From: Ancylomarina subtilis
Lineage (GTDB): Bacteria > Bacteroidota > Bacteroidia > Bacteroidales > Marinifilaceae
Length of the DNA: 64,000 nt
Assembly (NCBI RefSeq): GCF_004217115.1
Contig: NZ_SHKN01000004.1
Span: forward strand, 145,650-209,649
Reading direction: 5' to 3'
Positions 35,307-45,161 of the stretch are shown piece by piece. The notes below the pieces were generated by a model, which did no database searches, had not been told where the DNA came from, and saw nothing but the letters and a program-made list of their open reading frames with translations. The translations under genes were made by a program, and so were the position numbers. Every line of letters starts with the position of its first letter. The stretch's first letter is position 1.

Positions 35307-37547
35307 ATGAACAAGTTGAACCTAAGTAAAATTCTTATTTCTGCATTTGTATTTAGTCTGGGATGCATATCCTGCCAAACAAAAGTGAATTATATTCCCA
35401 TTGATAACAATCCAATTCAATTTGTAGATCCTACAATTGGATCAGGAGGCCATGGACATGTTTTTATTGGAGCCAGTGTTCCCTTTGGTGCGGTTCAACT
35501 CGGTCCCAATAATATTACAATGGAATGGGATTGGTGCTCAGGTTATCACCATTCTGACACAACCATTATTGGGTTTTCACACACCCATTTAAGTGGAACC
35601 GGTATTGGAGATTTAGGTGATATTCTTATGATGCCAGTCACCTCAGTTAACGATTACAGCATTGAAAATTTAAGTGCAAAAACACGTCTTTCTGGTTTCT
35701 CACATAAAACAGAAAAAGCGCAAGCTTCCTATTATTCGGTTCATTTAAACAAATATAACATTGATGTAGAGCTTACAGCCAGCGAGCGCGTTGGCTTTCA
35801 GAAATACAACTACAAACAAAAAGGCAATTCACAAGTAATTATCGATTTGGAAAGAGGAATTGGTTGGGATAAACTTGACAAAGCCGAATTAATAAAACTT
35901 GACGACTACAGTATTGCTGGGTATCGTTTTTCAAAAGGCTGGTCAAAGGATCAACGCATCTATTTTGTGACAAAATTCTCGAAACGTATTAAAGATTTCA
36001 AACAAGTTGGTGAAAACGCCCAGTATACAGTTTTAAGTTTCGAAGGGAATGGTGAATTAATGCTCAAAACAGCCATTTCTCCTGTAAGTATAGAGGGTGC
36101 TATCAATAATCTGACAACTGAAATCCCTGAATGGGATTTTGAAGAAGTAGTTGCCAATGCCAACACCAAATGGAATAAGGAGCTCAACAAAATTCAGGTT
36201 AAGACAGCCAGTCAAAAAGATTTAAAGATTTTTTATACGGCTTGTTATCACAGTATGATTGCACCAAGTCTTTTCAACGATTCGAATAAAGACTACCGAG
36301 GAACAGACAAGAAAGTCTATAAAGACGTTGACTTTAACAATTACTCAGTCTTCTCTTTGTGGGATACTTACCGTGCAGCTCATCCCCTATTTACAATTAC
36401 ACAAAGCGATCGTGTTAGTGATATGATTAACTCCATGCTTAAAATTTATGAGCAACAAGGGAAACTCCCAGTTTGGCACCTAATGGGAAGTGAAACCAAC
36501 ACAATGGTCGGTTACTCTGCCGTTCCTGTTGTTGTTGATGCCTGTTTAAAAGGGATAAAAGGTATTGATTATGAATTAGCCTACGAGGCAGTAAAAACAA
36601 CGGCAACAGGTGATTTCGAGCCTGGAGTGAAAGAAATGATGACGCTGGGTTACATTCCTGCCGATGCCATGCACGAATCGGTTGCCTCAGCCTTGGAATA
36701 CGCCATCAGCGATTGGGCAATCGGCCAATTAGCAAAACGTTTAGACAAAGAAGATGACGCTATTTATTTTGCAAAAAGAGCAGAAGCCTACCGAAATTAT
36801 TTTGACTCGTCAGACAAATTCATGAAAGGTAAAATGAAAGATGGCAGCTGGAGAACGCCTTTTGACCCTTACTCTGCTCAACATCGGGTTAACGATTATT
36901 GCGAAGGGAATGCCTGGCAATATCTGTGGTTGGTTCCTCAAAACCCGGAAGGTTTAATTGAGCTTTTTGGTGGTGATAAACCATTTATCAGTAAGCTTGA
37001 TTCATTATTCTCAATCTCATCAGAATTGGAAGAAGGAGCTTCGAATGATATTACAGGACTTATTGGACAATATGCACATGGCAACGAGCCTTCACATCAC
37101 ACCACCTATTTGTATGCCTATGCAGGCGAGCAATACAAAACGGCTGATAAGGTTCGTTACATCATGAACGAACTTTACTCCGACAAAATTGATGGTTTGT
37201 GTGGCAACGAGGATTGTGGTCAAATGTCGGCCTGGTACATCATGTCATCCATGGGAATGTATCCTGTTAATCCAAGTAATGGTGCTTACGTTTTTGGCAG
37301 TCCATTATTCAACGAAGTAACAATCAACCTACCGGGTAATAAAAGCTTTAAAATTCTTGCTAAAAACAATAGCGACAAGAATATCTACATTCAATCAGTC
37401 AGTTTAAATGGTAAAGAGTATACAAAATCTTTCATTACGCATAAGGATATCGTAAAAGGTGGAACCCTGGTTTTTAAAATGGGATCAACACCCAACACCA
37501 ATTTTGGGAAAGCCAATCAAGACAGACCTCAATCAATTGTTTATTAG
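35307..37547 (+). CDS. GH92 alpha-mannosidase, lipoprotein (first of four)
   Basis: A 746-residue GH92 enzyme, a calcium-dependent inverting exo-alpha-mannosidase family. Lipobox LGCISCQTK with no acidic tract, so probably periplasmic. N-domain: FVDPTIGSGGHGHVFIGAS and GFSHTHLSGTGIGDLGD. Catalytic (alpha/alpha)6 domain: FSLWDTYRAAHPLF, YCEGNAWQYLW (catalytic acid Glu region, about 531-541), YAHGNEPSHHTTYLY and CGNEDCGQMSAWYIMSSMG (acidic residues of the base/calcium site, about 631). All key segments are intact. The closest relative in the window is the fourth GH92 (56524), suggesting related linkage preference. It is 14 bases before the next GH92, so co-transcription is likely. Confidence 0.95.
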   Translation: MNKLNLSKILISAFVFSLGCISCQTKVNYIPIDNNPIQFVDPTIGSGGHGHVFIGASVPFGAVQLGPNNITMEWDWCSGYHHSDTTIIGFSHTHLSGTGIGDLGDILMMPVTSVNDYSIENLSAKTRLSGFSHKTEKAQASYYSVHLNKYNIDVELTASERVGFQKYNYKQKGNSQVIIDLERGIGWDKLDKAELIKLDDYSIAGYRFSKGWSKDQRIYFVTKFSKRIKDFKQVGENAQYTVLSFEGNGELMLKTAISPVSIEGAINNLTTEIPEWDFEEVVANANTKWNKELNKIQVKTASQKDLKIFYTACYHSMIAPSLFNDSNKDYRGTDKKVYKDVDFNNYSVFSLWDTYRAAHPLFTITQSDRVSDMINSMLKIYEQQGKLPVWHLMGSETNTMVGYSAVPVVVDACLKGIKGIDYELAYEAVKTTATGDFEPGVKEMMTLGYIPADAMHESVASALEYAISDWAIGQLAKRLDKEDDAIYFAKRAEAYRNYFDSSDKFMKGKMKDGSWRTPFDPYSAQHRVNDYCEGNAWQYLWLVPQNPEGLIELFGGDKPFISKLDSLFSISSELEEGASNDITGLIGQYAHGNEPSHHTTYLYAYAGEQYKTADKVRYIMNELYSDKIDGLCGNEDCGQMSAWYIMSSMGMYPVNPSNGAYVFGSPLFNEVTINLPGNKSFKILAKNNSDKNIYIQSVSLNGKEYTKSFITHKDIVKGGTLVFKMGSTPNTNFGKANQDRPQSIVY

Positions 37548-37561
37548 ATTAAAATAGAACC

Positions 37562-39853
37562 ATGAATAAAATACAAATCTTAATAATCACCTTTGCGACA
37601 CTGCTAACAGCTTGTCAACCTGCAAAAGAAATTAATCAAAATTCGTCATTGGTTGATTGGGTCAATCCTCTAATGGGAACAGATTCTGATTATAGCCTAT
37701 CCAACGGGAATACCTACCCCGCAGTGGCTTTGCCCTGGGCCATGAATTTTTGGACCCCGCAAACAGGAAAAATGGGAGATGGCTGGTGTTATGCTTATGA
37801 TGCAAAAACCATTAGGGGAATCAAACAAACTCACCAACCCAGTCCATGGATCAATGACTATGCAGCCTTTTCATTTATGGCTGTAACGGGTGATTTAAAA
37901 TTTAAAGAAGACGAAAGAGCTTCGTGGTTTTCACACAAAGCTGAAATCTCGAAACCCAATTATTATAAAGTTTATCTTGCAGATTACGATGTAAGTGTTG
38001 AGCTAACGCCAACCGAAAGAGCCGCGATGTTCCAATTCACATTTCCTGAGAATAAAAATTCGTACATCCTTTTAGATGGATTTTTTAAAGGATCAGAGGT
38101 GAAAATTCTGCCTGAACAAAGAAAAATAATAGGTTACTGTCGTAATAACAGTGGTGGTGTTCCCGATAACTTCCACAACTATTTTGTTGCCGAGTTTGAT
38201 AAGGACTTTGAACTGACACACACTTGGAATGGCGATAACTTAAAACAGAACTCAAAAGAAGCAACAGGGGATCATGTTGGAGCAATCATCGGTTTCAAAA
38301 CAAAAAAAGGTGAACAAGTTCATGTCAAAGTTGCCTCATCCTTTATCAGCCCCGAGCAGGCACAATTGAATTTGGATCGTGAAATCGGGAAAAAGAATTT
38401 TGATCAGGTTTTAGAAGAAGCCAAACTGGCATGGAATAAAGAACTTTCACGTATTAAAGTTGAAGGCGGAACTGATGATCAGCTTAAAACATTTTACTCT
38501 TGCTTGTATCGCGTTTTATTATTCCCTCGTAAGTTTCACGAAATTGATGATCAAAATAAAGTTGTTCATTACAGTCCTTACAATGGTAAAGTACTACCCG
38601 GTTACATGTTTACTGATAATGGCTTTTGGGATACGTTCCGGGCTGTCTTTCCATTTTTTACCCTAATGTATCCTGATTTAAATGCTCAGATTATGGAAGG
38701 GTTGGCCAATACTTACAAAGAAAGCGGTTGGTTACCCGAGTGGGCAAGTCCTGGTCACAGAGGATGTATGATTGGATCGAACTCGGCATCACTAATTGCA
38801 GATTCATATTTAAAAGGAATTCGGGGGTATGACATTGAAACCCTTTACAAAGCCATTTTAAAAAATACCGAATCCTACAACAAAGACATTACTTCAGTCG
38901 GTCGTTTTGGGGCTGAATACTATAACAAACTCGGCTATGTTCCCTACAATGTAGGGGTAAATGAAAATACCGCAAGAACATTGGAATACGCCTATGCTGA
39001 TTTTTGTATCTGGAAGTTAGCGATTGAATTAAAACGTCCTCAAAAAGAGATTGATTTATTTGCCAAAAGAGCTCAGAATTTCAGAAACGTATTCGACTCC
39101 GAAACGGGTTTAATGCGTGGAAAAAATGAAGATGGCATATTCCAAACACCTTTTAATCCTTTAAAATGGGGTGATGCCTTTACAGAAGGAAACAGTTTGC
39201 ACTACACCTGGTCTGTTTTTCATGATGTAAAGGGCTTAATCGATTTAATGGGCGGTGAAGATAAATTCACATCAACTTTGGATGGCGTATTTAATATGCC
39301 TCCAAAATTCGATGCGTCATACTATGGTTTTACCATTCATGAAATCCGTGAGATGCAAATTGCGAATATGGGGAATTATGCACACGGAAATCAACCCATT
39401 CAGCACATGATCTACCTGTACAATTATGCAGGTCAACCCTGGAAAACACAATCTCATATCAGAGAAGTTATGGATAGGCTTTATACGCCACAACCTGATG
39501 GCTATTGTGGTGACGAAGACAATGGGCAGACTTCTGCATGGTATGTATTCAGTGCAATGGGATTTTATCCGGTTTGTCCTGGTAGAGACGAATATGTTTT
39601 TGGTTCTCCCCTATTCAAAAAAGTCAGTTTAAGCCTTACTAATGGTAAAACATTCACTATAAATTCAAGTGAAAACACCAAAGAAAATATTTACATAAAC
39701 AGCATCAAGCTGAATCAAAAAAATTATGAATTTAATTACATCAAGCATCAAGATATCCTAAAAGGGGGAACACTCGATTTTGAAATGTCAGAGCATCCTA
39801 ACTTGAAAAGAGGAACCGGGAAAAGTGCTTACCCATCATCAATGACAAACTAA
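37562..39853 (+). CDS. GH92 alpha-mannosidase, divergent lipoprotein (second of four)
   Basis: A 763-residue GH92 protein (lipobox LLTACQPAKE, likely periplasmic). It differs from the first and fourth copies: the N-domain has IKQTHQPSPWINDYAAFSFM instead of the FSHTHLSGTG loop, the acid segment reads FTEGNSLHYTW (no WQY), the HGNEPSHH segment reads HGNQPIQH, and the last motif is CGDEDNGQTSAWYVFSAMG. The general acid Glu and the late acidic residues remain, so it should be active, but the changes around the +1 subsite suggest a different linkage than its neighbours. Which linkage cannot be decided here. A strong hairpin follows it. Confidence 0.93.
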   Translation: MNKIQILIITFATLLTACQPAKEINQNSSLVDWVNPLMGTDSDYSLSNGNTYPAVALPWAMNFWTPQTGKMGDGWCYAYDAKTIRGIKQTHQPSPWINDYAAFSFMAVTGDLKFKEDERASWFSHKAEISKPNYYKVYLADYDVSVELTPTERAAMFQFTFPENKNSYILLDGFFKGSEVKILPEQRKIIGYCRNNSGGVPDNFHNYFVAEFDKDFELTHTWNGDNLKQNSKEATGDHVGAIIGFKTKKGEQVHVKVASSFISPEQAQLNLDREIGKKNFDQVLEEAKLAWNKELSRIKVEGGTDDQLKTFYSCLYRVLLFPRKFHEIDDQNKVVHYSPYNGKVLPGYMFTDNGFWDTFRAVFPFFTLMYPDLNAQIMEGLANTYKESGWLPEWASPGHRGCMIGSNSASLIADSYLKGIRGYDIETLYKAILKNTESYNKDITSVGRFGAEYYNKLGYVPYNVGVNENTARTLEYAYADFCIWKLAIELKRPQKEIDLFAKRAQNFRNVFDSETGLMRGKNEDGIFQTPFNPLKWGDAFTEGNSLHYTWSVFHDVKGLIDLMGGEDKFTSTLDGVFNMPPKFDASYYGFTIHEIREMQIANMGNYAHGNQPIQHMIYLYNYAGQPWKTQSHIREVMDRLYTPQPDGYCGDEDNGQTSAWYVFSAMGFYPVCPGRDEYVFGSPLFKKVSLSLTNGKTFTINSSENTKENIYINSIKLNQKNYEFNYIKHQDILKGGTLDFEMSEHPNLKRGTGKSAYPSSMTN

Positions 39854-39857
39854 ATAT

Positions 39858-39900
39858 TTAAAATCAAGCTATAGGATTCAGACTTATAGCTTGATTTTAA
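39858..39900 (+). terminator. Strong hairpin between GH92 and PNGase-like genes
   Basis: A 16-bp perfect stem (39858-39873 with 39885-39900) with an 11-base loop. The T content is within the stem and there is no long T run after it, so it may be a partial terminator or RNA-stability element. The PNGase-like gene starts 21 bases later, so read-through is likely needed for its expression. Confidence 0.55.
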
Positions 39901-39921
39901 ACGCCTATAAGACATATACCT

Positions 39922-41592
39922 ATGAAAATAAAGTCCCTATTATTAATATTCTGTTTAATCAGTTTTCTTTTCAATTCGGTTGAAGGAAAGAATAACAAAA
40001 AAGAGAAGTTAGTCAAAATCACATACCAACAATACAACAGAGGTAACCTTATTCCTGATAAGGAAATCGTACTAACTTGTGCAAATGGATTTGTAAAATT
40101 ATCGAACCCCTCTAAAATAGAGAGCTTTTTCATCGATTACAATTCCAAAGCTGTCGTTAAAGTTCTTAATATCGATTCAATACAATACAAGCAAAGAAAC
40201 CCATTTTCGGAATTAGCCGAAGCTAAAGAAACTGATGAAAAGCAAACCATACTGGGCTACGAATGTAAAAAGGCCAGCTTTTTAATTTTCTCCAATAGAA
40301 TTAACGTTTGGTACACCACTGAAACCAAATTTAAAGCATCACCCTCGCTATCAGCAATTATTGAAAATGGACTAATTCTTAAATATGAGGCAAATGGCAA
40401 TTATACCATTCAGGCAAAATCGATTGATTTTGAAAAAGCTACCATGCAATACCCTCAAGAAAATCTGCCTGAAATAAATCAAGCGGAATATCGTGAACTG
40501 ATTATTAAATCAAGATATACAACCATTCCGGTATTCGATAAAGAACAAATTAATTTTCAAGGCGTAATAGAAAACCCAACAGAAGAAATATGCAACCACA
40601 CCTATCGTTTTTCAAAAGGGACCGTTATCATGAAAAAGATAAAAATGCCTAAAATGAGTCCGGGAGGAAATGTATTTGCAAAACTCACCAATTGGTCGAA
40701 TGGAGATGCTTATGATAGAACCGGTTGTGTCTTTACTCTTGCCGATGATAATAAGAAATCGATACTGACTGCCTTAAAAAATGGCTTAGATCAATTGCCC
40801 GTTTATTTAGACAAGCGAGGCAATGAATATCAAGGTGTTATTAGCACTGAAAATTATACCGTACCTACTGAATTGATGCGATTTTTCACTTCGTTTGGCG
40901 TGGGCTATTTTAATAACAAACGCCCTATTAATAGCTATAATTGGCAAGACTCTGTAGTCTATAAACAGGACATCACCGAACTAATCCCTGACAATAAGAA
41001 TGAAATTTGGATTGGTGTTTTTATTGGCAACTATGATAAAGGGGGGCATAAAGTGAGTTTAGAACTGGATTACTACCCTCCTTTTGAGAACTCTTCGGTT
41101 AAAGAAAAATTTATTAAGCCCTTGTTTTACACACTAAACATCATGGAAGCTCAAGGACAAAATTATGGTCGAATGTTTAAAAACGACACGCTAACAATGA
41201 CCTTTGATATAACAGATGACATCAAAAATCCACAACTATTATTTACAAGCACAGGTCATGGTGGTTGGGGCAATGGGGATGAATTCGTTCCAAAACTCAA
41301 TCAAGTTTTTATTGATGATGAATTGATTTTCAAACATATCCCCTGGCGATGCGATTGCAGCACTTATCGCATGTCGAATCCTGCTTCAGGAAACTTTGGC
41401 AATGGTCTATCAAGTAGTGATTTAAGTCGTTCAAATTGGTGCCCGGCCACCTTAACGCAACCTTTTTATATTCCATTAGCCAACTTAAAAAAAGGAAAAC
41501 ATATTATCAAGGTCGCTATTGATCAAGGCGATGACGAAGGTTCCAGTTTTAATCACTGGAGTGTTTCCGGAATCCTGGTTGGAAACAAGTAA
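39922..41592 (+). CDS. PNGase F-type N-glycan amidase with GLPGLI-like N-terminus
   Basis: A 556-residue exported protein (signal peptide ending SVEGK). Residues about 25-190 look like a GLPGLI domain (TILGYECKKASFLI, INVWYTTE, NGLILKYEA). The rest resembles the two jelly-roll domains of PNGase F, which cuts the amide bond between asparagine and N-glycan GlcNAc. Landmarks: DAYDRTGCVFTL (about 261-272; the Asp fits catalytic Asp60 of Elizabethkingia PNGase F, in EWDRYANV), GHGGWGNGDEF (about 446-456; Glu fits Glu206), WRCDCSTYRMSN, RSNWCPATLTQPF and the ending FNHWSVSGILVG. The segment holding Glu118 is not clearly conserved. The mannosidase genes around it support N-glycan release. Activity is inferred, not proven. 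Confidence 0.8.
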   Translation: MKIKSLLLIFCLISFLFNSVEGKNNKKEKLVKITYQQYNRGNLIPDKEIVLTCANGFVKLSNPSKIESFFIDYNSKAVVKVLNIDSIQYKQRNPFSELAEAKETDEKQTILGYECKKASFLIFSNRINVWYTTETKFKASPSLSAIIENGLILKYEANGNYTIQAKSIDFEKATMQYPQENLPEINQAEYRELIIKSRYTTIPVFDKEQINFQGVIENPTEEICNHTYRFSKGTVIMKKIKMPKMSPGGNVFAKLTNWSNGDAYDRTGCVFTLADDNKKSILTALKNGLDQLPVYLDKRGNEYQGVISTENYTVPTELMRFFTSFGVGYFNNKRPINSYNWQDSVVYKQDITELIPDNKNEIWIGVFIGNYDKGGHKVSLELDYYPPFENSSVKEKFIKPLFYTLNIMEAQGQNYGRMFKNDTLTMTFDITDDIKNPQLLFTSTGHGGWGNGDEFVPKLNQVFIDDELIFKHIPWRCDCSTYRMSNPASGNFGNGLSSSDLSRSNWCPATLTQPFYIPLANLKKGKHIIKVAIDQGDDEGSSFNHWSVSGILVGNK

Positions 41593-41681
41593 ACATACAG
41601 AATCTAAAATAAGATTTCATAGTCTGTTGAATTTTAAATAAAAAATTCAAATCAAAACAGATATATCAAAAAACGGATAAC

Positions 41682-43112
41682 ATGAAGAGACGAAATTTTC
41701 TTAAAAACTCCATGCTTTTTACAGGAGGCTTACTTTTGGCAGGTGGCCAAAGTTTTGCATTATCTAAAGACTTAATATATATATCAAACCGCCCAAAACA
41801 ATCGGAACGAAAATTCGTAAGTAAAGCGGTTGATAAGACTATTAATAAAATTAAAAGATCAATCAATAATCAAGAATTGGGCTGGATGTTCGAAAACTGT
41901 TTCCCAAATACTTTGGATACAACAGTAAAATATTCTGAGATTGATGGCAAACCCGATTCATTCGTTATTACAGGTGATATTGATGCCATGTGGCTACGTG
42001 ATTCAACGGCACAAGTATGGCCCTATCTCCCTCTGGTAGAAGACGACAAAGATCTCAAGAAATTATTCAGAGGATTAATCAATCGTCAGGCCAAATGCAT
42101 CAACATTGATCCATTTGCCAATGCCTTCAATTTTGATAAAGTTCAAAAAGGCCATTGGGATACTGATGTCACAGATATGAAGCCTGAAATTTACGAACGT
42201 AAATGGGAAATAGATTCACTTTGTTACCCAATCCGATTGGCTTACCACTACTGGAAAACTACAGGTGATACAGTATGTTTCGATGCCACCTGGCAAAATG
42301 CCATGCAAATTATCGTTGATACCTTTAAAGATCAGCAACGAAAAAATAATCAGGGCTCCTATTCATTCTTAAGAGTGACAGACCGATTCTATGATAATTT
42401 ACCGGGTGTGGGCTTTGGTAATCCCATTAATCCTGTTGGATTGATTGTTTCATCCTTTCGACCATCAGATGATGCCACACTATTCCCATTCCTGATTCCA
42501 TCGAATTATTTTGCTGTTGTCTCTCTTAAACAGATGTCGGAAATGCTTCTGTCACTTGGAGTGAAAAAATCATTGGCCAAAGAAGCTAAAGATTTGGCCA
42601 AAGAGGTAGAGACCGCTCTTGATAAATATGCAATTAGCGAACATCTCGATTTCGGAGAAATAATGGCCTTCGAAGCGGATGGTTTCGGCAACCAAATGTT
42701 TATGGATGATGCCAACATTCCAAATCTGCTCTCATTACCCTATTTAGGCGTGATGGACTTAGACAATCCGATTTATAAAAACACCCGAAACTTTGTATTG
42801 AGTAAAAGTAACCCTTGGTTTTTTAAAGGGAAAGTTGCCGAAGGCGTTGGGGGACCCCATGTCGGTTTAGATATGATTTGGCCAATGAGCATCATTATGC
42901 GAGCCATGACATCAACTGATGATGATGAAATTAAGTCTTGCATCGAAATGCTTATAAAAACACATGCTGGAACAGGCTTCATGCACGAAACTTTCCACAA
43001 AGACAATCCTGAGAAATTCTCCCGTTCGTGGTTTGCCTGGGCTAACACCCTTTTCGGAGAACTGATTCTTAAACTCTACAAAGAGAGACCAAATCTATTA
43101 GCCACAATTTAA
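41682..43112 (+). CDS. GH125 exo-alpha-1,6-mannosidase
   Basis: A 476-residue GH125 (formerly DUF1237) enzyme; members are inverting exo-alpha-1,6-mannosidases acting on N-glycan core branches. The N-terminus KRRNFLKNSMLFTGG with twin arginine fits a Tat signal, so export is probable. Signatures: TGDIDAMWLRDSTAQVWPY (about 89-107), YERKWEIDSLCYPIRLAYH with probable general acid Asp178, SFRPSDDATLFPFLIPSN, and GFMHETFHKDNPEKFSRSWF with probable base Glu436. Its length is that of the family. It is 11 bases before the GH97 gene. It should follow the GH92 enzymes to remove the alpha-1,6 mannose. Confidence 0.95.
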   Translation: MKRRNFLKNSMLFTGGLLLAGGQSFALSKDLIYISNRPKQSERKFVSKAVDKTINKIKRSINNQELGWMFENCFPNTLDTTVKYSEIDGKPDSFVITGDIDAMWLRDSTAQVWPYLPLVEDDKDLKKLFRGLINRQAKCINIDPFANAFNFDKVQKGHWDTDVTDMKPEIYERKWEIDSLCYPIRLAYHYWKTTGDTVCFDATWQNAMQIIVDTFKDQQRKNNQGSYSFLRVTDRFYDNLPGVGFGNPINPVGLIVSSFRPSDDATLFPFLIPSNYFAVVSLKQMSEMLLSLGVKKSLAKEAKDLAKEVETALDKYAISEHLDFGEIMAFEADGFGNQMFMDDANIPNLLSLPYLGVMDLDNPIYKNTRNFVLSKSNPWFFKGKVAEGVGGPHVGLDMIWPMSIIMRAMTSTDDDEIKSCIEMLIKTHAGTGFMHETFHKDNPEKFSRSWFAWANTLFGELILKLYKERPNLLATI

Positions 43113-43122
43113 CTGATAATCA

Positions 43123-45156
43123 ATGAAATCCGCCTCCATAAAATTATACACTCTCATAACTCGGGCTTCTTTATTAGTCTTTTTACTCTGCACCATTTCA
43201 TGCAGTACTAAAAGGGAAGTGAGCTTGGCTTCTCCGGATGAGAACCTCAACCTTTTGTTTAGTATAAACAAAAAGGGCGAAATGTATTATCAACTAGAGG
43301 GCTTTAAAACTCAGTTGATAAAACCATCAAAACTGGGATTCTTATTAAAAAATGATGATTCATTCTCACATTCATTCAAAATTGTCAAAACCGAAAGAAG
43401 CCATAAAGATGAGATATGGGAACCTGTTTGGGGAGAAAATAATAAGATTCGGGACAATTTTAAACAGCTATTGGTAAAACTCGAAAACACCAATGGGAAA
43501 ACGATGAACATCTATTTTAAGCTTTATAACGATGGGCTTGGGTTTCGCTGTGAAATTCCAAAACAAAATGGGATAGATGAAATTGTGGTAATGAATGAGC
43601 TTACCGAATTCAATTTTGCAAATGATGCCACAGCCTGGTCTATTCCTGCTAATTATGAGTCATATGAAATGTTGTATCGGACCAGCAATCTAAGCGACGT
43701 AAAAGATGCCAATACACCATTGACTTTGCGCACCAGGTCTGGAATTCACATGAGTATTCATGAGGCAAACCTGACCAATTATGCAGGCATGACCTTGAAG
43801 CAAACTAAAGGAACAAGTTTCTCATGTAATTTGGTTCCCTGGCCAGATGGGGCTAAAGTAAAAGCAAAAAAAACTCTTGTTTCCCCATGGAGAACAATTA
43901 CTGTGACACAAAATGCAGCTCAGTTGATTGAATCAAATTTGATTCTTAACCTAAATGAGCCTTGTAAACTAGAGGAGATATCATGGATTCAGCCTATGAA
44001 GTATATTGGAATTTGGTGGGGCATGCATTTAGGTGTTGAAACCTGGACAATGGGACCCAAGCATGGTGCAACAACAGCCAATATGTTTAAATATATCGAT
44101 TTTGCTGCTGAGAATAATATTCAAGCCGTACTTGCTGAAGGCTGGAATACCGGTTGGGAGAATTGGGGCAAACCTAAAGCCTTCGATCAAGTTACCCCTT
44201 ATGCCGATTACGATTTTGACAAGATTGTTGCGTATGCAAACAAAAGAGGTATTGAATTGATTGGGCACCATGAAACGGGTGGCGATATCTTCTTTTACGA
44301 GCAACAAATGGAAAAGGCTATGAAGAAACTTCATGATGCTGGTATCCGAAGTTTAAAAACGGGTTATGCCGGACCTATTCCTCAAGGCTATTTTCATCAC
44401 AGTCAGCGAATGGTTCAACACTATCGAAAAGTTTTGGAAACAGCTGCCAAATATAAATTAATGGTCAATGCTCATGAACCAATTAAGGCCACAGGTATTC
44501 GTCGTACCTATCCCAATATGATGGCTCGTGAAGGAGCTCGCGGCATGGAATGGAACGGATGGAGTGAAGGGAATCCACCTGAACATCACGTGATGCTTCC
44601 TTTCACGCGCTGTCTGGGGGGGCCTCTGGATTATACGCCTGGCATATTTGATATTCTATATCAAAATAGAAAAGAATACACCAAATGGAACAGTAACGAC
44701 AACGGAAACAGCAGAGTCAACACAACCCTTGCCAAACAATTGGCACTTTGGATTTGTCTGTATTCCCCTGTTCAGATGGCTTCCGATATGATTGAGAATT
44801 ACGAGGGGCAGCCTGCTTTCCAATTTTTTAGAAACCTGCCTTCTGAATGGGACACTTCAAAAGTATTAGCTGCCGAAATTGGTGATTACTATGCAGTAGC
44901 CCGAAAAAATGGCAACAACTGGTATATAGGAGCTATGACTGATGAAAAGTCGAGAACACTTTCTCTGGATTTATCTTTTTTAGAAACTGGCAAACAATAC
45001 AAGACCACTCTATATTCAGATAATAACCAAACATCACTGGATAAAAACCCAACAGCAATATCAATCAGTTCCACAGAAGTAAACTCAGATACAGTTTTAA
45101 GGATAAAAATGGCAGCAGGCGGCGGACAAGCCATTGAATTGATTGAAATAAACTAA
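43123..45156 (+). CDS. GH97 alpha-glucosidase-like enzyme (inverting, SusB type), lipoprotein
   Basis: A 677-residue GH97 protein, lipobox LLCTISCSTK, likely periplasmic. N-terminal beta-sandwich, (beta/alpha)8 barrel from about 300 (YIGIWWGMHLGVETW), C-terminal beta domain. GH97 has an inverting alpha-glucosidase branch, exemplified by SusB, and a retaining alpha-galactosidase branch with an Asp nucleophile. Here the nucleophile site reads SLKTGYAG (no Asp), and the Glu residues MVNAHE (about 452) and GMEWNGW (about 475) fit the inverting SusB type. So an alpha-glucosidase is predicted, inside a mannosidase operon rather than the starch locus. It could remove the glucose cap of Glc1-3Man9 glycans (inference). 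Confidence 0.9.
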   Translation: MKSASIKLYTLITRASLLVFLLCTISCSTKREVSLASPDENLNLLFSINKKGEMYYQLEGFKTQLIKPSKLGFLLKNDDSFSHSFKIVKTERSHKDEIWEPVWGENNKIRDNFKQLLVKLENTNGKTMNIYFKLYNDGLGFRCEIPKQNGIDEIVVMNELTEFNFANDATAWSIPANYESYEMLYRTSNLSDVKDANTPLTLRTRSGIHMSIHEANLTNYAGMTLKQTKGTSFSCNLVPWPDGAKVKAKKTLVSPWRTITVTQNAAQLIESNLILNLNEPCKLEEISWIQPMKYIGIWWGMHLGVETWTMGPKHGATTANMFKYIDFAAENNIQAVLAEGWNTGWENWGKPKAFDQVTPYADYDFDKIVAYANKRGIELIGHHETGGDIFFYEQQMEKAMKKLHDAGIRSLKTGYAGPIPQGYFHHSQRMVQHYRKVLETAAKYKLMVNAHEPIKATGIRRTYPNMMAREGARGMEWNGWSEGNPPEHHVMLPFTRCLGGPLDYTPGIFDILYQNRKEYTKWNSNDNGNSRVNTTLAKQLALWICLYSPVQMASDMIENYEGQPAFQFFRNLPSEWDTSKVLAAEIGDYYAVARKNGNNWYIGAMTDEKSRTLSLDLSFLETGKQYKTTLYSDNNQTSLDKNPTAISISSTEVNSDTVLRIKMAAGGGQAIELIEIN

Positions 45157-45161
45157 GAATC

